From the NCBI GenBank assembly GCA_947461635.1, contig CANHMH010000007.1:1-42783 (forward strand): 42,783 nt of DNA, given 5' to 3'. This DNA is from Flavobacteriales bacterium (lineage in GTDB: Bacteria; Bacteroidota; Bacteroidia; Flavobacteriales_D; Crocinitomicaceae). Under the pieces are notes generated by a model, which saw only the letters and a program-made list of their open reading frames with translations, searched no databases and had not been told where the DNA came from. Position numbers and translations under genes: made by a program. Below, one piece after another: positions 17,345 to 28,211 of the stretch. Each line of letters starts with the position of its first letter. The stretch's first letter is position 1.

Positions 17345-18757
17345 TTATTCAGAATCAAGATCCAATTCAATGTCATCATTCCAATGTATGATTTTCATTC
17401 GTTTATCCACGCTATGTTTGGTTTCAACCAAAATCTCTTCAATGGGTTTTCTGGTCACAAGTGCGATTTTTATTCTCACATTTTTCACAAAAGTCTCTCT
17501 TCTTTTTTTCAACGTTTCATATGACAACCCAACTTCATTAAAATATTCATTTAATGCGGACAACTCCATTTCACCATGTTTATAAATCATGCACATGATT
17601 TCCCATTCGCTTTTTGTAAAGTCACTTTTAATTAATTTCTTTTGAGCCCTATGCAGGAACTTCAATTTTTGTATGCGACGTATGTAAAACAATAATGAAA
17701 ACAAAAAGAAGTTCATAATTAAGGATATCCATAAATAATCCTCTTGAGGAAATTGGTTGAAAATGGAAGATTTCTGGAAGATTTGATATTCACCAATCTT
17801 CATTTCCTTTAAATCTTGAAAATTTTGAACTCTAACTTCCAAATCTCTATTATTAGAATTAGAAAGAACATACATTAAATACTTGTTTTTTTTCGATGAT
17901 ACGATTTTACACATATTCAATGCCAAAGGATTTTCATAAGAAGACCATTTATTTTCACCTAAATTCAATTCTATCAATTTATTTGACATTCGAAAAACTC
18001 CATTAGGTAGGTTAATATTTAGGTTCACTTGATTTAAATCTTGTGACAAACGCTTATTCAATTCTCCTAGTTTTTGCCACTTTTTACTCGTTAAATCATA
18101 CATCCAAGTATCTTGTAAATACCCATCATTTAAATGATCTCTATTCATTCCTCCCAGAATGTAAAATTTATTTTTTTCCACATAAAACAATGGTGCGGAT
18201 CTTGCCGATGGCAGCTCCTTACTTTTGGTATTCACCTCAAACCATTCTTGTGCAGTCGGCACATAGCGAGTAAAAACATTTTTAACTTGAAAAAAACCAT
18301 ATCCTCCAAACATAAATACACTTCCTCTCCACGCAAACATCGGTGCGCCGTATTGATTTCTATGTGGAAAACTGCGGTCAATTCGCTTGAGTGTATCATG
18401 GGATAATTCATAAACGGTCCCGCAGCTTTCGTGTGCGAAATAATACTTGTTTTTGCTCATTGCCAAAACCCGTGTTGTGTTCATCATTTCCAGAAAAGGC
18501 ACATCGCCTAGATAAACATAGGAATGCTTGATCCAGTGTTTGCTTCCAGGTTTTTGGGTCCAATAATGCGATGAGTCATCTAATACAAAAAATTGATTTT
18601 CATGCTCATTATATACCAATTGTGCCCGTTCACTTACCTTAAACTGGCCAAAAGCGAGTTGGCTTAGTACTAAGACTAAACATAAAATGAGCATTTTTTG
18701 CATTCTTTTTAGTCGATTTAATCTTTTTTGATTAATCATTTTAATTCCATTTTTCAT
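17345..18757 (-). CDS. Secreted kelch-like repeat protein with single TM and C-terminal cytoplasmic wHTH-like domain
   Basis: Signal segment; kelch-type blades (APMFAWRGSVFMFGGYGFF, SAPLFYVEKNKFYILGGMN); TM SLIMNFFLFSLLFYI; then FTKSEWEIMCMIYKHGEMELSALNEYFNEVGLSYETLKKRRETFVKNVRIKI. Confidence 0.7.
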   Translation of the reverse strand: MKNGIKMINQKRLNRLKRMQKMLILCLVLVLSQLAFGQFKVSERAQLVYNEHENQFFVLDDSSHYWTQKPGSKHWIKHSYVYLGDVPFLEMMNTTRVLAMSKNKYYFAHESCGTVYELSHDTLKRIDRSFPHRNQYGAPMFAWRGSVFMFGGYGFFQVKNVFTRYVPTAQEWFEVNTKSKELPSARSAPLFYVEKNKFYILGGMNRDHLNDGYLQDTWMYDLTSKKWQKLGELNKRLSQDLNQVNLNINLPNGVFRMSNKLIELNLGENKWSSYENPLALNMCKIVSSKKNKYLMYVLSNSNNRDLEVRVQNFQDLKEMKIGEYQIFQKSSIFNQFPQEDYLWISLIMNFFLFSLLFYIRRIQKLKFLHRAQKKLIKSDFTKSEWEIMCMIYKHGEMELSALNEYFNEVGLSYETLKKRRETFVKNVRIKIALVTRKPIEEILVETKHSVDKRMKIIHWNDDIELDLDSE

Positions 18758-18821
18758 TCTTAAAAATTAGGCCTATTTATTCATGAAACAAACGTCAAAT
18801 TGAGATCGCTTCCAATAATAT

Positions 18822-20459
18822 TTAGTTCATGAATTTATTCAGTAAAAATATTGTGGATGCATCGTGCTCCGCGACTTCTTTGTTTTCAATCTCTTCAAGA
18901 ATACTCGTTGCCAATTGTTTGCCTAGTTCTACACCCCATTGATCGTAACTGAATATATTCCAAATCACCCCTTGAACAAATAATTTATGTTCGTAAAGTG
19001 CCACTAGTGCACCCAAACTTTCGGGTGTTAATTTTTCGATTAACAGCGTATTGGTTGGTTTGTTTCCGGTAAATACCTTGAAAGGAAGTAAAAAAGCTGC
19101 TTTTTCTTCTGAAATCTGAAGCGCATCTAATTCACTTTTCACTTGTTCAGGTGATTTACCCATCAACAATGCCTCCGTCTGTGCGAAGAAATTAGACATT
19201 AGTTTATCGTGTTGATTTTTATTTTCATACAAGGACTGCTTAAACCCTATGAAATCCGTTGGAATCAATTTGGTTCCCTGGTGAATCAACTGAAAAAAAG
19301 CATGTTGTGAATTCGTGCCAGGCTCTCCCCAAATAATGGTACCTGTTTGATAATTGACCGGTTTCCCATCTCTGGCTACTTGTTTTCCATTGCTTTCCAT
19401 GATGCCTTGTTGAAGGTAAGGCGCCAATTTTTGCAAGTATTGGGAATAGGGAATAAGTGCCTCACTTTCTGCACCAAAAAAATTGTTGTACCAAATGCTC
19501 AATAAGGCTAAAACCACCGGGATGTTCTTATTCAACGATTCATGTTTGAAATGTTGATCCATTTTGGATGCTCCCTGTAAAATGGACTCAAAATTTGGAT
19601 AACCCACCGCTAAGCTAATTGAAAGTCCGACTGAACTCCACAGTGAAAAACGTCCACCTACCCAGTCCCACATGGTGAAGATGTTTTCGGGAGAAATTCC
19701 AAATTCTTGAACCTTGTTTAAATTCGTCGATACTGCCACAAAATGTTTCGCGACATCACCCTTTGAAGCTGTTTGTAAAAACCATGTGCGAATCGTCTCC
19801 GAATTCGTTAATGTCTCTTGAGTGGTAAAGGTTTTTGAAACAATCACAAAGAGTGTCGTCTCTGGATTTAACTTTTTAATGACTTCTTGAACGTGATCGC
19901 CATCAACGTTGGATACAAAATGTACATTCAAGTGATTCTTGTAAAACTGCAATGCTTCCACCATCATGGCTGGGCCTAAATCAGAACCACCAATCCCGAT
20001 GTTCACGACATCTGTAATCGGCTTGTCTGTATACCCCTTGTGTTGACCAGAAATGATGCTTTCTGAAAAGGCTTTCATTCTTGCTTTAACTTCTTTTATT
20101 TCTGGGATGATATTTTCACCATCAACTAGAATTGCTTCCTGATCAATTGAACGCAAGGCTGTGTGCAATACCGCTCTATTTTCTGTTTGATTAATTACGT
20201 CACCTGCGAAATATTTTTCAATCGCATCGGCTAAATCCACTTCCTTTGCCAAAGAAAGCAGCAAACTCATGGTTTCGTCTGTTACTCTATTTTTGGAATA
20301 ATCCACCAAGAAATCGTTCCATTCGATGTGCATTTTTTCCGTACGTAATGGATCTACAGCAAACAAATCATGCATCTGTACACTTTCCATTTGTTCAAAG
20401 TGCGCTTGCAACTTTTGCCAAGCGGCTGTTTGGGTGGGATTAATTGTCTTTAAAGCCAT
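18822..20459 (-). CDS. pgi: Glucose-6-phosphate isomerase
   Basis: [59 protein letters not shown] track starts at 20483; MALKTI start preferred. Confidence 0.97.
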   Translation of the reverse strand: MALKTINPTQTAAWQKLQAHFEQMESVQMHDLFAVDPLRTEKMHIEWNDFLVDYSKNRVTDETMSLLLSLAKEVDLADAIEKYFAGDVINQTENRAVLHTALRSIDQEAILVDGENIIPEIKEVKARMKAFSESIISGQHKGYTDKPITDVVNIGIGGSDLGPAMMVEALQFYKNHLNVHFVSNVDGDHVQEVIKKLNPETTLFVIVSKTFTTQETLTNSETIRTWFLQTASKGDVAKHFVAVSTNLNKVQEFGISPENIFTMWDWVGGRFSLWSSVGLSISLAVGYPNFESILQGASKMDQHFKHESLNKNIPVVLALLSIWYNNFFGAESEALIPYSQYLQKLAPYLQQGIMESNGKQVARDGKPVNYQTGTIIWGEPGTNSQHAFFQLIHQGTKLIPTDFIGFKQSLYENKNQHDKLMSNFFAQTEALLMGKSPEQVKSELDALQISEEKAAFLLPFKVFTGNKPTNTLLIEKLTPESLGALVALYEHKLFVQGVIWNIFSYDQWGVELGKQLATSILEEIENKEVAEHDASTIFLLNKFMN

Positions 20460-20559
20460 TATAGTCAAATTGGTGTTGCACAATCAAGGTGCATATTTTT
20501 TTTAGGATTCGTTTTAATGATTTTTAATCAAGCTTTCATCGAAGGGAAGCTATTGAAGT

Positions 20560-21300
20560 TTAAATGAACTGTTTTAGTTTACTGCCAATCTTACGTACAA
20601 CAATCCACAAGGGGAAAGTCATCTTATTTTTGCTCAATGCACGAATATCTTCCTTCGATTTTTTGTACAGATTTTGCCATTTTGAACTGGCTCCTCCTAT
20701 TCTCATATGAGTAATGACTATGGGTATATAGGTGAATTTAAAATCCTTATTCAAAAAACAGCGCAGTAAAAAATCGTAATCTGCTGCGATTTTAAAAGAG
20801 GTGTCGAACAATCCCATTTGGGAATAAACTTCTTTCGTGAAAAAGCATGTGGGATGCGGAGGCATCCATCCTTTCCCAAGTAAATTTGGTTTAAAGTCCT
20901 CGCTTTTCCAGTGGCGAATAATACGTCCACTTTCTGAAGAGACATACTTTAAATCTCCATAAATTCCATCAGCATTTGTCGAAACCAAGGTAGCGTGAAT
21001 TTGCGCTAATATTTCTTTCGTTGCAAAAAAATCATCTGCATGAAGGAATCCAATAAAAGTTCCATTTGCGCGTCCCAAACCTTTGTTTAGTGCATCGTAA
21101 ATTCCTTTGTCTTTCTCTGATTTCCATTGAATCCGTTTATCTTCAATTGTGCTCAACCATTCTTTCGTTCCATCCGTTGATGCGCCATCGACAACCACCC
21201 ACTCCCAATCCATAAAACCTTGACTACAGAGCGATTCCCATGCCAGTTTTAAGGTTGGAAAAGAATTATATGTAGCGGTTATGATGGAAATAGAACTCAT
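20560..21300 (-). CDS. Glycosyltransferase family 2
   Basis: SIITATYNSFPTLKLAWESL...WVVVDGASTDGTKEWL...FLHADDFF. Confidence 0.92.
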   Translation of the reverse strand: MSSISIITATYNSFPTLKLAWESLCSQGFMDWEWVVVDGASTDGTKEWLSTIEDKRIQWKSEKDKGIYDALNKGLGRANGTFIGFLHADDFFATKEILAQIHATLVSTNADGIYGDLKYVSSESGRIIRHWKSEDFKPNLLGKGWMPPHPTCFFTKEVYSQMGLFDTSFKIAADYDFLLRCFLNKDFKFTYIPIVITHMRIGGASSKWQNLYKKSKEDIRALSKNKMTFPLWIVVRKIGSKLKQFI

Positions 21301-23069
21301 ATTCCGGTGATTAAATTTACTGGTCCCGAAGAGCGTTCTCTAGACTCGACAAGGATATTCTCCATCACTAACATGTCCATGTTCGTGCGAAGAAAACAAT
21401 GAATTGCTTCGACGGGCGCATTCACAATTGGTTCATTCTCATTAAACGAAGTGTTCAATAATATGGGGACACCTGTTTCTTTGAAAAATGCACTGATGAG
21501 TTCATGGTAGCGCTTTGAGTAGACTTTGTCCACTGTTTGTAATCTTCCGGAACCATCGGCATGTGTGACGGCAGGGATTTCTGCTCTTTTGTCCATTTTA
21601 ATGGGAAAAACCTTCTCCATAAACGGAACTGGTTCATCAAGCTCAAACCAATTTTTAACCTCTTCTTTTAGTATGCTCGGTGCGAAAGGACGAAAACTTT
21701 CCCTACGCTTGATTTTCAAATTCAAAATTTCTTTGGCATCTTCACGTCGTGGATCTGCAATAATTGAGCGTCCACCCAATGCTCTTGGACCAAATTCTGC
21801 TCGTCCATTGAACCATCCCACTACTCCCCCATTTGTTAAGCACTTCACAATTTCTGGATAAAGTTCGGCGTCTTCCAATTCCCGATAGGATAAATTCAAA
21901 CGATTGCATTCTGACTTTATGAATTCATTACTGAATTTACTTCCGGTATTTGCATTAAAAACACTTTCACTTCTTTTTTGATTAGCAACCATATGCTCTA
22001 CCCAATAGGCACTTCCCATGGAAATTCCAGCGTCATGTCCTGCACTTGGAATATATACTTCTTTGAAAGGTGTATTTCGCGTGATTTTTCCGTTTGCCAC
22101 GCTGTTTTGAGCAACTCCACCGGCAATACACACCTTCGTTAACCCGGTGATTTTGTGTAAGTATGTCAAGACATGGAAAATGACTTCTTCCGTGAAACGT
22201 TGCACTGAAGCAGCCAAATCTTTGTGATACTGCGTTAATTCTTCCTCCTTCGCACGTGCTTTTCCGAATCGAGCCTCCATTTTCTCGTTGAATAAGGAAT
22301 GAACTAGTGGCATAAAATCCTCCGAATAATAGACATATCCTTTATGTGGTGACTGGAAATAGTTTAAGTTCAATCGAAACAATCCATCTGGAATAAGCTG
22401 AACCACATCACGGAGTAAATCTACGTATTTAGGTTCTCCGTATGGTGCGAGCCCCATTACTTTGTATTCGTCTCCGTAATATGGGAAACCAAGCAATTGC
22501 GTCATGGCCGTATAGAAAACACCTATCGAATGTGGAAAGTCAATATCTTCCAAGACTTCAATGTTCGTGCCTTTTCCTCTCGCCAACATGGTCGTTGTAA
22601 AGTCACCGGCGCCGTCGATTGATAAAATCGCTGCATCTTCATAAGGTGAAGGATAAAATGCCGATGCCAAATGACTTCTGTGGTGTTCAACATGCTGTAT
22701 TTTGGATTCTAGTTCAGAAAGAGAGATGGATGAATCAACTTTCTGTAATTCAGCCGCAATGCTTGTTACTTTTTTAGCATTGGACATCCGATTCACAGCA
22801 TACTTCATCGCATGAAATGGTGATTGAAGTAGAAATGCCACTTTTTTCTTGAATTTTGCTTTTGGATCGCGTCCAATACAAATGAAGTCCACTTCTTTCA
22901 GAGAAATATTCGCTTCTTTCAAACAAAAGTCTATCGCTTGAACTGGAAATCCAGCCCAATGTTTCGTCCGTGTAAAACGTTCTTCTTCAGTAGCGGCAAT
23001 GAGTTGACCGTTTACTAATATTGCTGCTGAAGCATCCGCATGGTAGGCGTTTATTCCTAGTATGATCAT
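21297..23069 (-). CDS. Carbamoyltransferase (NodU/CmcH family)
   Basis: ILGINAYHADASAAIL, HHRSHLASAFYPSPYEDAAILSIDGAGD, GGVAQNSVANGKI, FGPRALGGRSIIADPR. Confidence 0.95.
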   Translation of the reverse strand: MIILGINAYHADASAAILVNGQLIAATEEERFTRTKHWAGFPVQAIDFCLKEANISLKEVDFICIGRDPKAKFKKKVAFLLQSPFHAMKYAVNRMSNAKKVTSIAAELQKVDSSISLSELESKIQHVEHHRSHLASAFYPSPYEDAAILSIDGAGDFTTTMLARGKGTNIEVLEDIDFPHSIGVFYTAMTQLLGFPYYGDEYKVMGLAPYGEPKYVDLLRDVVQLIPDGLFRLNLNYFQSPHKGYVYYSEDFMPLVHSLFNEKMEARFGKARAKEEELTQYHKDLAASVQRFTEEVIFHVLTYLHKITGLTKVCIAGGVAQNSVANGKITRNTPFKEVYIPSAGHDAGISMGSAYWVEHMVANQKRSESVFNANTGSKFSNEFIKSECNRLNLSYRELEDAELYPEIVKCLTNGGVVGWFNGRAEFGPRALGGRSIIADPRREDAKEILNLKIKRRESFRPFAPSILKEEVKNWFELDEPVPFMEKVFPIKMDKRAEIPAVTHADGSGRLQTVDKVYSKRYHELISAFFKETGVPILLNTSFNENEPIVNAPVEAIHCFLRTNMDMLVMENILVESRERSSGPVNLITGI

Positions 23070-23070
23070 G

Positions 23071-23205
23071 ATAATGGGCTAATTGTTAATGTGCTAATGG
23101 TTTAATTTGCCAATTTGCTAATTGTTAATGTGCTAATGGTTTAATTTGCTAATGTGCTAATTAGTTACTGCGCTAATGATGCTATTTGATAATTTGCTAA
23201 TGGAT
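23071..23205. repeat. TAATGTGC-word array R6
   Basis: Exact 33-bp direct repeat GCTAATTGTTAATGTGCTAATGGTTTAATTTGC at 23078-23110 and 23117-23149, plus flanking words. Confidence 0.9.
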
Positions 23206-23249
23206 TGTTTATTTGACCCGAAGATCTCACACTCACCCGAAGCTAGGAA

Positions 23250-24410
23250 CTATAATACATTGATAAACATATTGTTATATCCGTTAAGTAAATCCTTTTG
23301 CGTTTCAAACACTCTTTTTTGCGCAAAAACATGTGCTCCTTTACTCCAGTTTTGGTATTCTTCGTTGTTCATGGAGACAAGTGCTTGAATGACCTTTGAA
23401 AGTTCGTTGTGATCTACATCCCAACCTGCTTGAAAATTCGTTAAGGACTTCCAAGGAGTATGTTTTGAAATGATGACTGGACGAGCCTTTGCGAAACTTT
23501 CAACGATGGCATGTCCGTAGTTTTCGCCCTCACTCGGTAGCAATAAGGCATGTGCTGCTTCTAACTTTTCTGGAACTTCTTCGCTTGGACAAACACCGTT
23601 ATAGCGAACGACAATATTTTTTGGCAACTGTTTAATAAGCTGCTCGCATTGATTCCAATAATCTGAATTATAACACGTTCCAAATAAATCGAATTCGACG
23701 TTTCCTTGTATATCCTTTAAGGCTTGAAGTCCATGCACGGTGCCTTTCTCTGGTGCGATGCGTCCGATGGAAACGAGTTTGACACTCCCCTGCTCTTTAG
23801 TAATTCCTTTAATGTCATTTGTTTCCTGTCGTGCGGCATTGGCTAAAACGGAAATCTTTGCGCGTTTGCTAATAACCGCCTCAATATCCTTTGCTTCTTC
23901 TTCCGATGTGGCATGAAAATGAACATGCGAATAAGCATTCATCCAACGCATAAAACTCAAAAAAAGTAACTTTTTAGTAGTTTTAACTGCCAATGCATGT
24001 GGACTCAACATTCCTCTTGCAGCAACAATTGTTTTTAAGCCCAAAGACTTACCGATTGTAACTGGCCATTGGGAAAACGCACGTGAATATATCCCATTGA
24101 TATACAGTGAATCTGCCTTTAAGTCACGAAGTACTTGTGTCATTTTTCTTTTCGAGATTTGCTCGTCCGAAAAATAGTACACCCAAACATTTCCTCCTAG
24201 TTTGCACCATTGATTGGCGGTGATATCGGCATAGGGCTCAGTACTGCAATAATCCGTGTTTCTTGTCAGAATGTAGAAGTCAAATTCAGGCAACGCTGCC
24301 ACTAAATTACTGACAGAACTCACTGGACCTCCGGAATTCGTCCCAGGCAAGTACCAGTCGATTGTGATGGCGATTTTTAAATGTGTCGTTGTATTGTTTT
24401 TATTATGCAT
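23250..24410 (-). CDS. Glycosyltransferase family 4
   Basis: TIDWYLPGTNSGGPVSSVSNL; SIGRIAPEKGTVHGLQAL; LLPSEGENYGHAIVESFAKARPVI. Confidence 0.9.
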   Translation of the reverse strand: MHNKNNTTTHLKIAITIDWYLPGTNSGGPVSSVSNLVAALPEFDFYILTRNTDYCSTEPYADITANQWCKLGGNVWVYYFSDEQISKRKMTQVLRDLKADSLYINGIYSRAFSQWPVTIGKSLGLKTIVAARGMLSPHALAVKTTKKLLFLSFMRWMNAYSHVHFHATSEEEAKDIEAVISKRAKISVLANAARQETNDIKGITKEQGSVKLVSIGRIAPEKGTVHGLQALKDIQGNVEFDLFGTCYNSDYWNQCEQLIKQLPKNIVVRYNGVCPSEEVPEKLEAAHALLLPSEGENYGHAIVESFAKARPVIISKHTPWKSLTNFQAGWDVDHNELSKVIQALVSMNNEEYQNWSKGAHVFAQKRVFETQKDLLNGYNNMFINVL

Positions 24411-25401
24411 GCGCTTGAAGAAGCGATTGATATAATTCTAAATACATTTCAGAAACAGTTGTTGCATCGAAACGTTTGACATTTTCAAATCCGTATTCAA
24501 TGAGTTGTTTTCTTAACAATTCATCGGAAAGTATCTTTTGCAATGCACTATGCATGGCATTGATATTTAATGGGTCGACCAATAACGCACCTTTACCAGC
24601 AACATCGGGCATTGACGAAACATTACTTGTTATCACCACTCTACCCATTGCTTGTGCTTCAATGATGGGCATTCCAAATCCTTCAAGTGTCGAACAGAGC
24701 ATTAAAATATCTGCTTGACGGTATTTATCTTGCAATGCTTCAAAGGAAATGCGTGAATCGATTTCATATGATTGTCCGGATAGAAGCTCTATTTCCTCTG
24801 CATCTAATTCCGCCACAATCGACAAATGAACAGTTAATCCTTTTGTGGCTTGCAACACGCGTTTCAAGTTTTTATTTGGAGCCGAACCAATGAGTAAAAT
24901 GGTTGGGCATTGAGTATTGAATTCTTTTTCCTCACGTGTAAATCGTGGGTCAACTACTGTTGGAATGACATGGATATTTTTTTTCCAAGTTGGGAAAAAC
25001 TGAAGAATGTCATTTTTTGTTGCTGCACTGACTGTAGTCACTGCATCAGCTTTTCTCATTGGTCCAATAAGCCAAAAAAAGGTAAAGATTGCGTGTTTCA
25101 TTCCATGTGATTCATGTAAAAAGCCAACATCGTGAATGGTTAAGACTTTTCTCTTCTTACGTGGCACGCCCCAAATTAAAAAATGGGTATCCCCGCTTAC
25201 ATGGTAGACATCTGCGATTGGTGCTTTTCGTACGGCTAAAACACTCCACAATCGTTTCAAAATTCCTTTTGAAAAATAAGGTGCATTCCACTGATGAACC
25301 ACCGCTTTTTTCGCCAATTTTTCGCCAATTGTACGAAAGTAGTTTTCTATGGAAAAATTACCATACGGACGAGGTTTTCTATGAAGAAAGGTGATTTTCA
25401 A
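24403..25401 (-). CDS. Glycosyltransferase family 4
   Basis: LTIHDVGFLHE; ILLIGSAPNKNLKRVLQA; LMLCSTLEGFGMPIIEAQAMGRVVI. Confidence 0.9.
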   Translation of the reverse strand: MKITFLHRKPRPYGNFSIENYFRTIGEKLAKKAVVHQWNAPYFSKGILKRLWSVLAVRKAPIADVYHVSGDTHFLIWGVPRKKRKVLTIHDVGFLHESHGMKHAIFTFFWLIGPMRKADAVTTVSAATKNDILQFFPTWKKNIHVIPTVVDPRFTREEKEFNTQCPTILLIGSAPNKNLKRVLQATKGLTVHLSIVAELDAEEIELLSGQSYEIDSRISFEALQDKYRQADILMLCSTLEGFGMPIIEAQAMGRVVITSNVSSMPDVAGKGALLVDPLNINAMHSALQKILSDELLRKQLIEYGFENVKRFDATTVSEMYLELYQSLLQAHA

Positions 25402-25423
25402 AGAGCTATTTTACTAATGTAGA

Positions 25424-27220
25424 TTATTCATACTTCACATTGATCCCATTTCTATCCATCCAATCTTCCAACGCGACGATTGACCACCAACGACTCCAAG
25501 AGATATCTCCTTTGCCCGAAAGAAACTGATTCCATTCTGGTAAAAGACTCGGACCATCCATTCGATCCGCAAAATTGACTATTCGGGTCTCGCAAAATCC
25601 ACGTAGTTCGATTTTCATCCACTGTTCCCATGGAAGTGTGAAACCTTTCTTCTGTCGATCATAAACAGCTCTTGGAAGTTCCGCTTCAAAGGCAGAGATT
25701 AACAAATCCTTTGGACGAGAGCCTAATTTCATTTTGTCTGGAATCGCCAATGCGTAATCGACTAAATCAGCATCCATAAAGGGAGCACGAAGTTCGAGTC
25801 CAACAGCCATGCTATACTGATCACTGTCGCGGAGCAATACGGGTTGCATGTAATATTCCCACTCTTGCAGTGAATATAATGCTTGTGAGAACGGACCTTT
25901 TTCCTTCGGCGGGAAAAGTGTTGGTTTATTTAAATGAAAATATTCTTCGATGCTAGATTGGTCGAAAAGTATGCGTTGATAAGCATAGGCATTTCCTCCG
26001 TATTTGGCGACGGCAGCTGCAATTTCCAAACCTTTTCGTTTTTCGAATGAAAAGAGTGATTGAAACTTTGCGCCTAAGCCCATCCAACTGCGTTTTTTCC
26101 AATCGGACATTTTTCGAAAGTAAGGATAACCTAAAAACCATTCATCTCCCCCAATTCCGGATAAAGCCATTTTGAATCCTGCAGCTTGGGTATATTTTGA
26201 TACTACATAGGTATTCAATCCATCACCACTAGGATGATCTGTAGCGGCAAGTCCTTCGGGTAATAGGTCCAGAAAATCATTCGGCTTCAAGTGAATTTCG
26301 TGGTGGTTCGTCTGATACCGTTTAGCCACTTCTAATGCTATGTGATGTTCACTAAAATCGGATTCATCAAAGGAAACGGTAAACGTGTTTAAGTCTGAAC
26401 CTAAACGTTGTCCTGCAATTGCTGTAATAATACTTGAATCCACTCCTCCAGAAAGGAATGACGCAAAAGGAACATCGCTCACCAAACGCTTTTCTACGGC
26501 AGCTGTGACTTTATCTTTCACTTGTTTTAACACCTCTGATCTGGATGTCAGTTGTCCCGAATATGGATTCGCACGAACAAAATTTCCTTGTTCCAGTATT
26601 TTTCCTTCTTTCAAGAGGGAATAGCTACCCGGCTTAAATTCCTGAATACCTTCTACTAGACTTCCACCTGGTATGGTTTGCCAAAACAACCAATTACTAA
26701 TTTGTTTCGTGCTAACTTGATTTAAACTTGGGAACATTTTCATGAGCACACGTACTTCACTGGCAAAACCGAAGCAACTATCCTTATGATGGTAATACAA
26801 GGGTTTTTTTCCAAAACGATCGCGTGCCAAAAGCAAGGTTTGTTCTTGTCGGTCATAAAATGCGAAGGCAAACATTCCTTCAAGATCCGACAAAGCTTGC
26901 TTTCCTTTTTGAATTAACAAAGCCATCAATACTTCCGTATCGCTGTTTGTTTTCCATGGATAACTCAAGCCACTTTTCAATTGATTGAAATTATAAATCT
27001 CACCATTGAATACGAGCACATAGCGACCGGAGAAATCAAGAAATGGTTGATTCGCTCGAATATCCGTATCGATAATACTCAAACGACTATGGTACAAGTC
27101 AATCCCCTGTTCACCCCAATGCGCTTGAGCGTCTGGTCCACGGTGAGACAACTGCGCCAAAATGCTTTCATTCGCGAAGTTTTTTTGTTGGGTTGAATTA
27201 TATCCTGCTAGGCCGCACAT
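25424..27220 (-). CDS. Asparagine synthase (glutamine-hydrolysing), AsnB-like
   Basis: MCGLAGYN...LSHRGPDAQAHW; FASFLSGGVDSSIITAIA; LSGIGGDEWFLGYPYF. Confidence 0.93.
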   Translation of the reverse strand: MCGLAGYNSTQQKNFANESILAQLSHRGPDAQAHWGEQGIDLYHSRLSIIDTDIRANQPFLDFSGRYVLVFNGEIYNFNQLKSGLSYPWKTNSDTEVLMALLIQKGKQALSDLEGMFAFAFYDRQEQTLLLARDRFGKKPLYYHHKDSCFGFASEVRVLMKMFPSLNQVSTKQISNWLFWQTIPGGSLVEGIQEFKPGSYSLLKEGKILEQGNFVRANPYSGQLTSRSEVLKQVKDKVTAAVEKRLVSDVPFASFLSGGVDSSIITAIAGQRLGSDLNTFTVSFDESDFSEHHIALEVAKRYQTNHHEIHLKPNDFLDLLPEGLAATDHPSGDGLNTYVVSKYTQAAGFKMALSGIGGDEWFLGYPYFRKMSDWKKRSWMGLGAKFQSLFSFEKRKGLEIAAAVAKYGGNAYAYQRILFDQSSIEEYFHLNKPTLFPPKEKGPFSQALYSLQEWEYYMQPVLLRDSDQYSMAVGLELRAPFMDADLVDYALAIPDKMKLGSRPKDLLISAFEAELPRAVYDRQKKGFTLPWEQWMKIELRGFCETRIVNFADRMDGPSLLPEWNQFLSGKGDISWSRWWSIVALEDWMDRNGINVKYE

Positions 27221-27235
27221 GGGTTTTGATAAAGA

Positions 27236-28099
27236 TTAAATTGAATAACCTTTGATGGAAACTATTTCTGCATTTTTGATTCTATCCGAAACAAAATCAA
27301 GGTCTTTAATGTAAATCTGATTACATCCAGAATTATATCCTTGTGACAATTTCTTTAAAAATGGTTCGTAACAAAAGGGAGTGAATCCTGCCTTTGTAAG
27401 TAATTTTTTAACAAGCTCCGTATCGGATTCGATAATTAATGCTTTCAAATTTGAATCTTCAAGTGTCCTCTCTCCGCCAACAATTACATTCTCATCAAAT
27501 CCTTCCGCATCTATTTTTATGAATGTCGGTGTAGTTTCGTTTTCTTTACAATAACTGTCCAATGATACCACATCTACTTTTATTTTCCTCCCTTCATATG
27601 TTTCATTGACAATCTGATTCATCGTGTCTCGATCTGAAGTAAACCAGAGGCTATTTTCCTTATCTCCAATAGCTAAAATTTCGATTTTCCAAGTTTCATT
27701 ATTTCCATTAATCGCTTTATTGTTTTTTAGCAGTTCAACTGTAGCCGGCAAGGGCTCAAATGAAATGGTTTTGGCTCCAACATGTGCATTGGCTAGAATT
27801 GAGTAGCTACCTACATTTGCACCAATGTCAAAAAAATGATCCTGCTCGCGTAGAAAATGTAATAAAAACATCATTTCTTCAAATTCATGAAGTCCACAAT
27901 AAAGATTTCCAGTAAGACCTGTTCGGCCTTTTTTGACAATATATTTTGATCTTTCCGTGAATTTCACAACTAACTCGGACGGATTTATTAATCGCAATTT
28001 TATTTGCCAAGTAACAAAAATTAAAAGTGCTTTAACTTTGTGTTGAGCATTTAATGGGTGCTTAATAAGTGGTAAAATTATCTGTTTGATTATTTTCAC
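27236..28099 (-). CDS. FkbM family methyltransferase
   Basis: FFDIGANVGSYSILANAHVGAKTISFEPLPATVELLKNN; FIKIDAEGFDENVIVGG. Confidence 0.9.
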   Translation of the reverse strand: MKIIKQIILPLIKHPLNAQHKVKALLIFVTWQIKLRLINPSELVVKFTERSKYIVKKGRTGLTGNLYCGLHEFEEMMFLLHFLREQDHFFDIGANVGSYSILANAHVGAKTISFEPLPATVELLKNNKAINGNNETWKIEILAIGDKENSLWFTSDRDTMNQIVNETYEGRKIKVDVVSLDSYCKENETTPTFIKIDAEGFDENVIVGGERTLEDSNLKALIIESDTELVKKLLTKAGFTPFCYEPFLKKLSQGYNSGCNQIYIKDLDFVSDRIKNAEIVSIKGYSI

Positions 28100-28211
28100 A
28101 GTGAGGTATTTAAAGCTTTTTTTTTGGTGATGATTTTATTCATCGTAAGAAATATTTTCAATTCTAAGAAAGTTTGCTTTTCATGCGACAACTCTTCAGA
28201 CATTGAGAAAA

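Noticed and set aside
24476-25394. Several + strand ORFs opposite the glycosyltransferase and other minus genes
   Set aside because: All are antisense to well-supported CDSs and show no family motifs.
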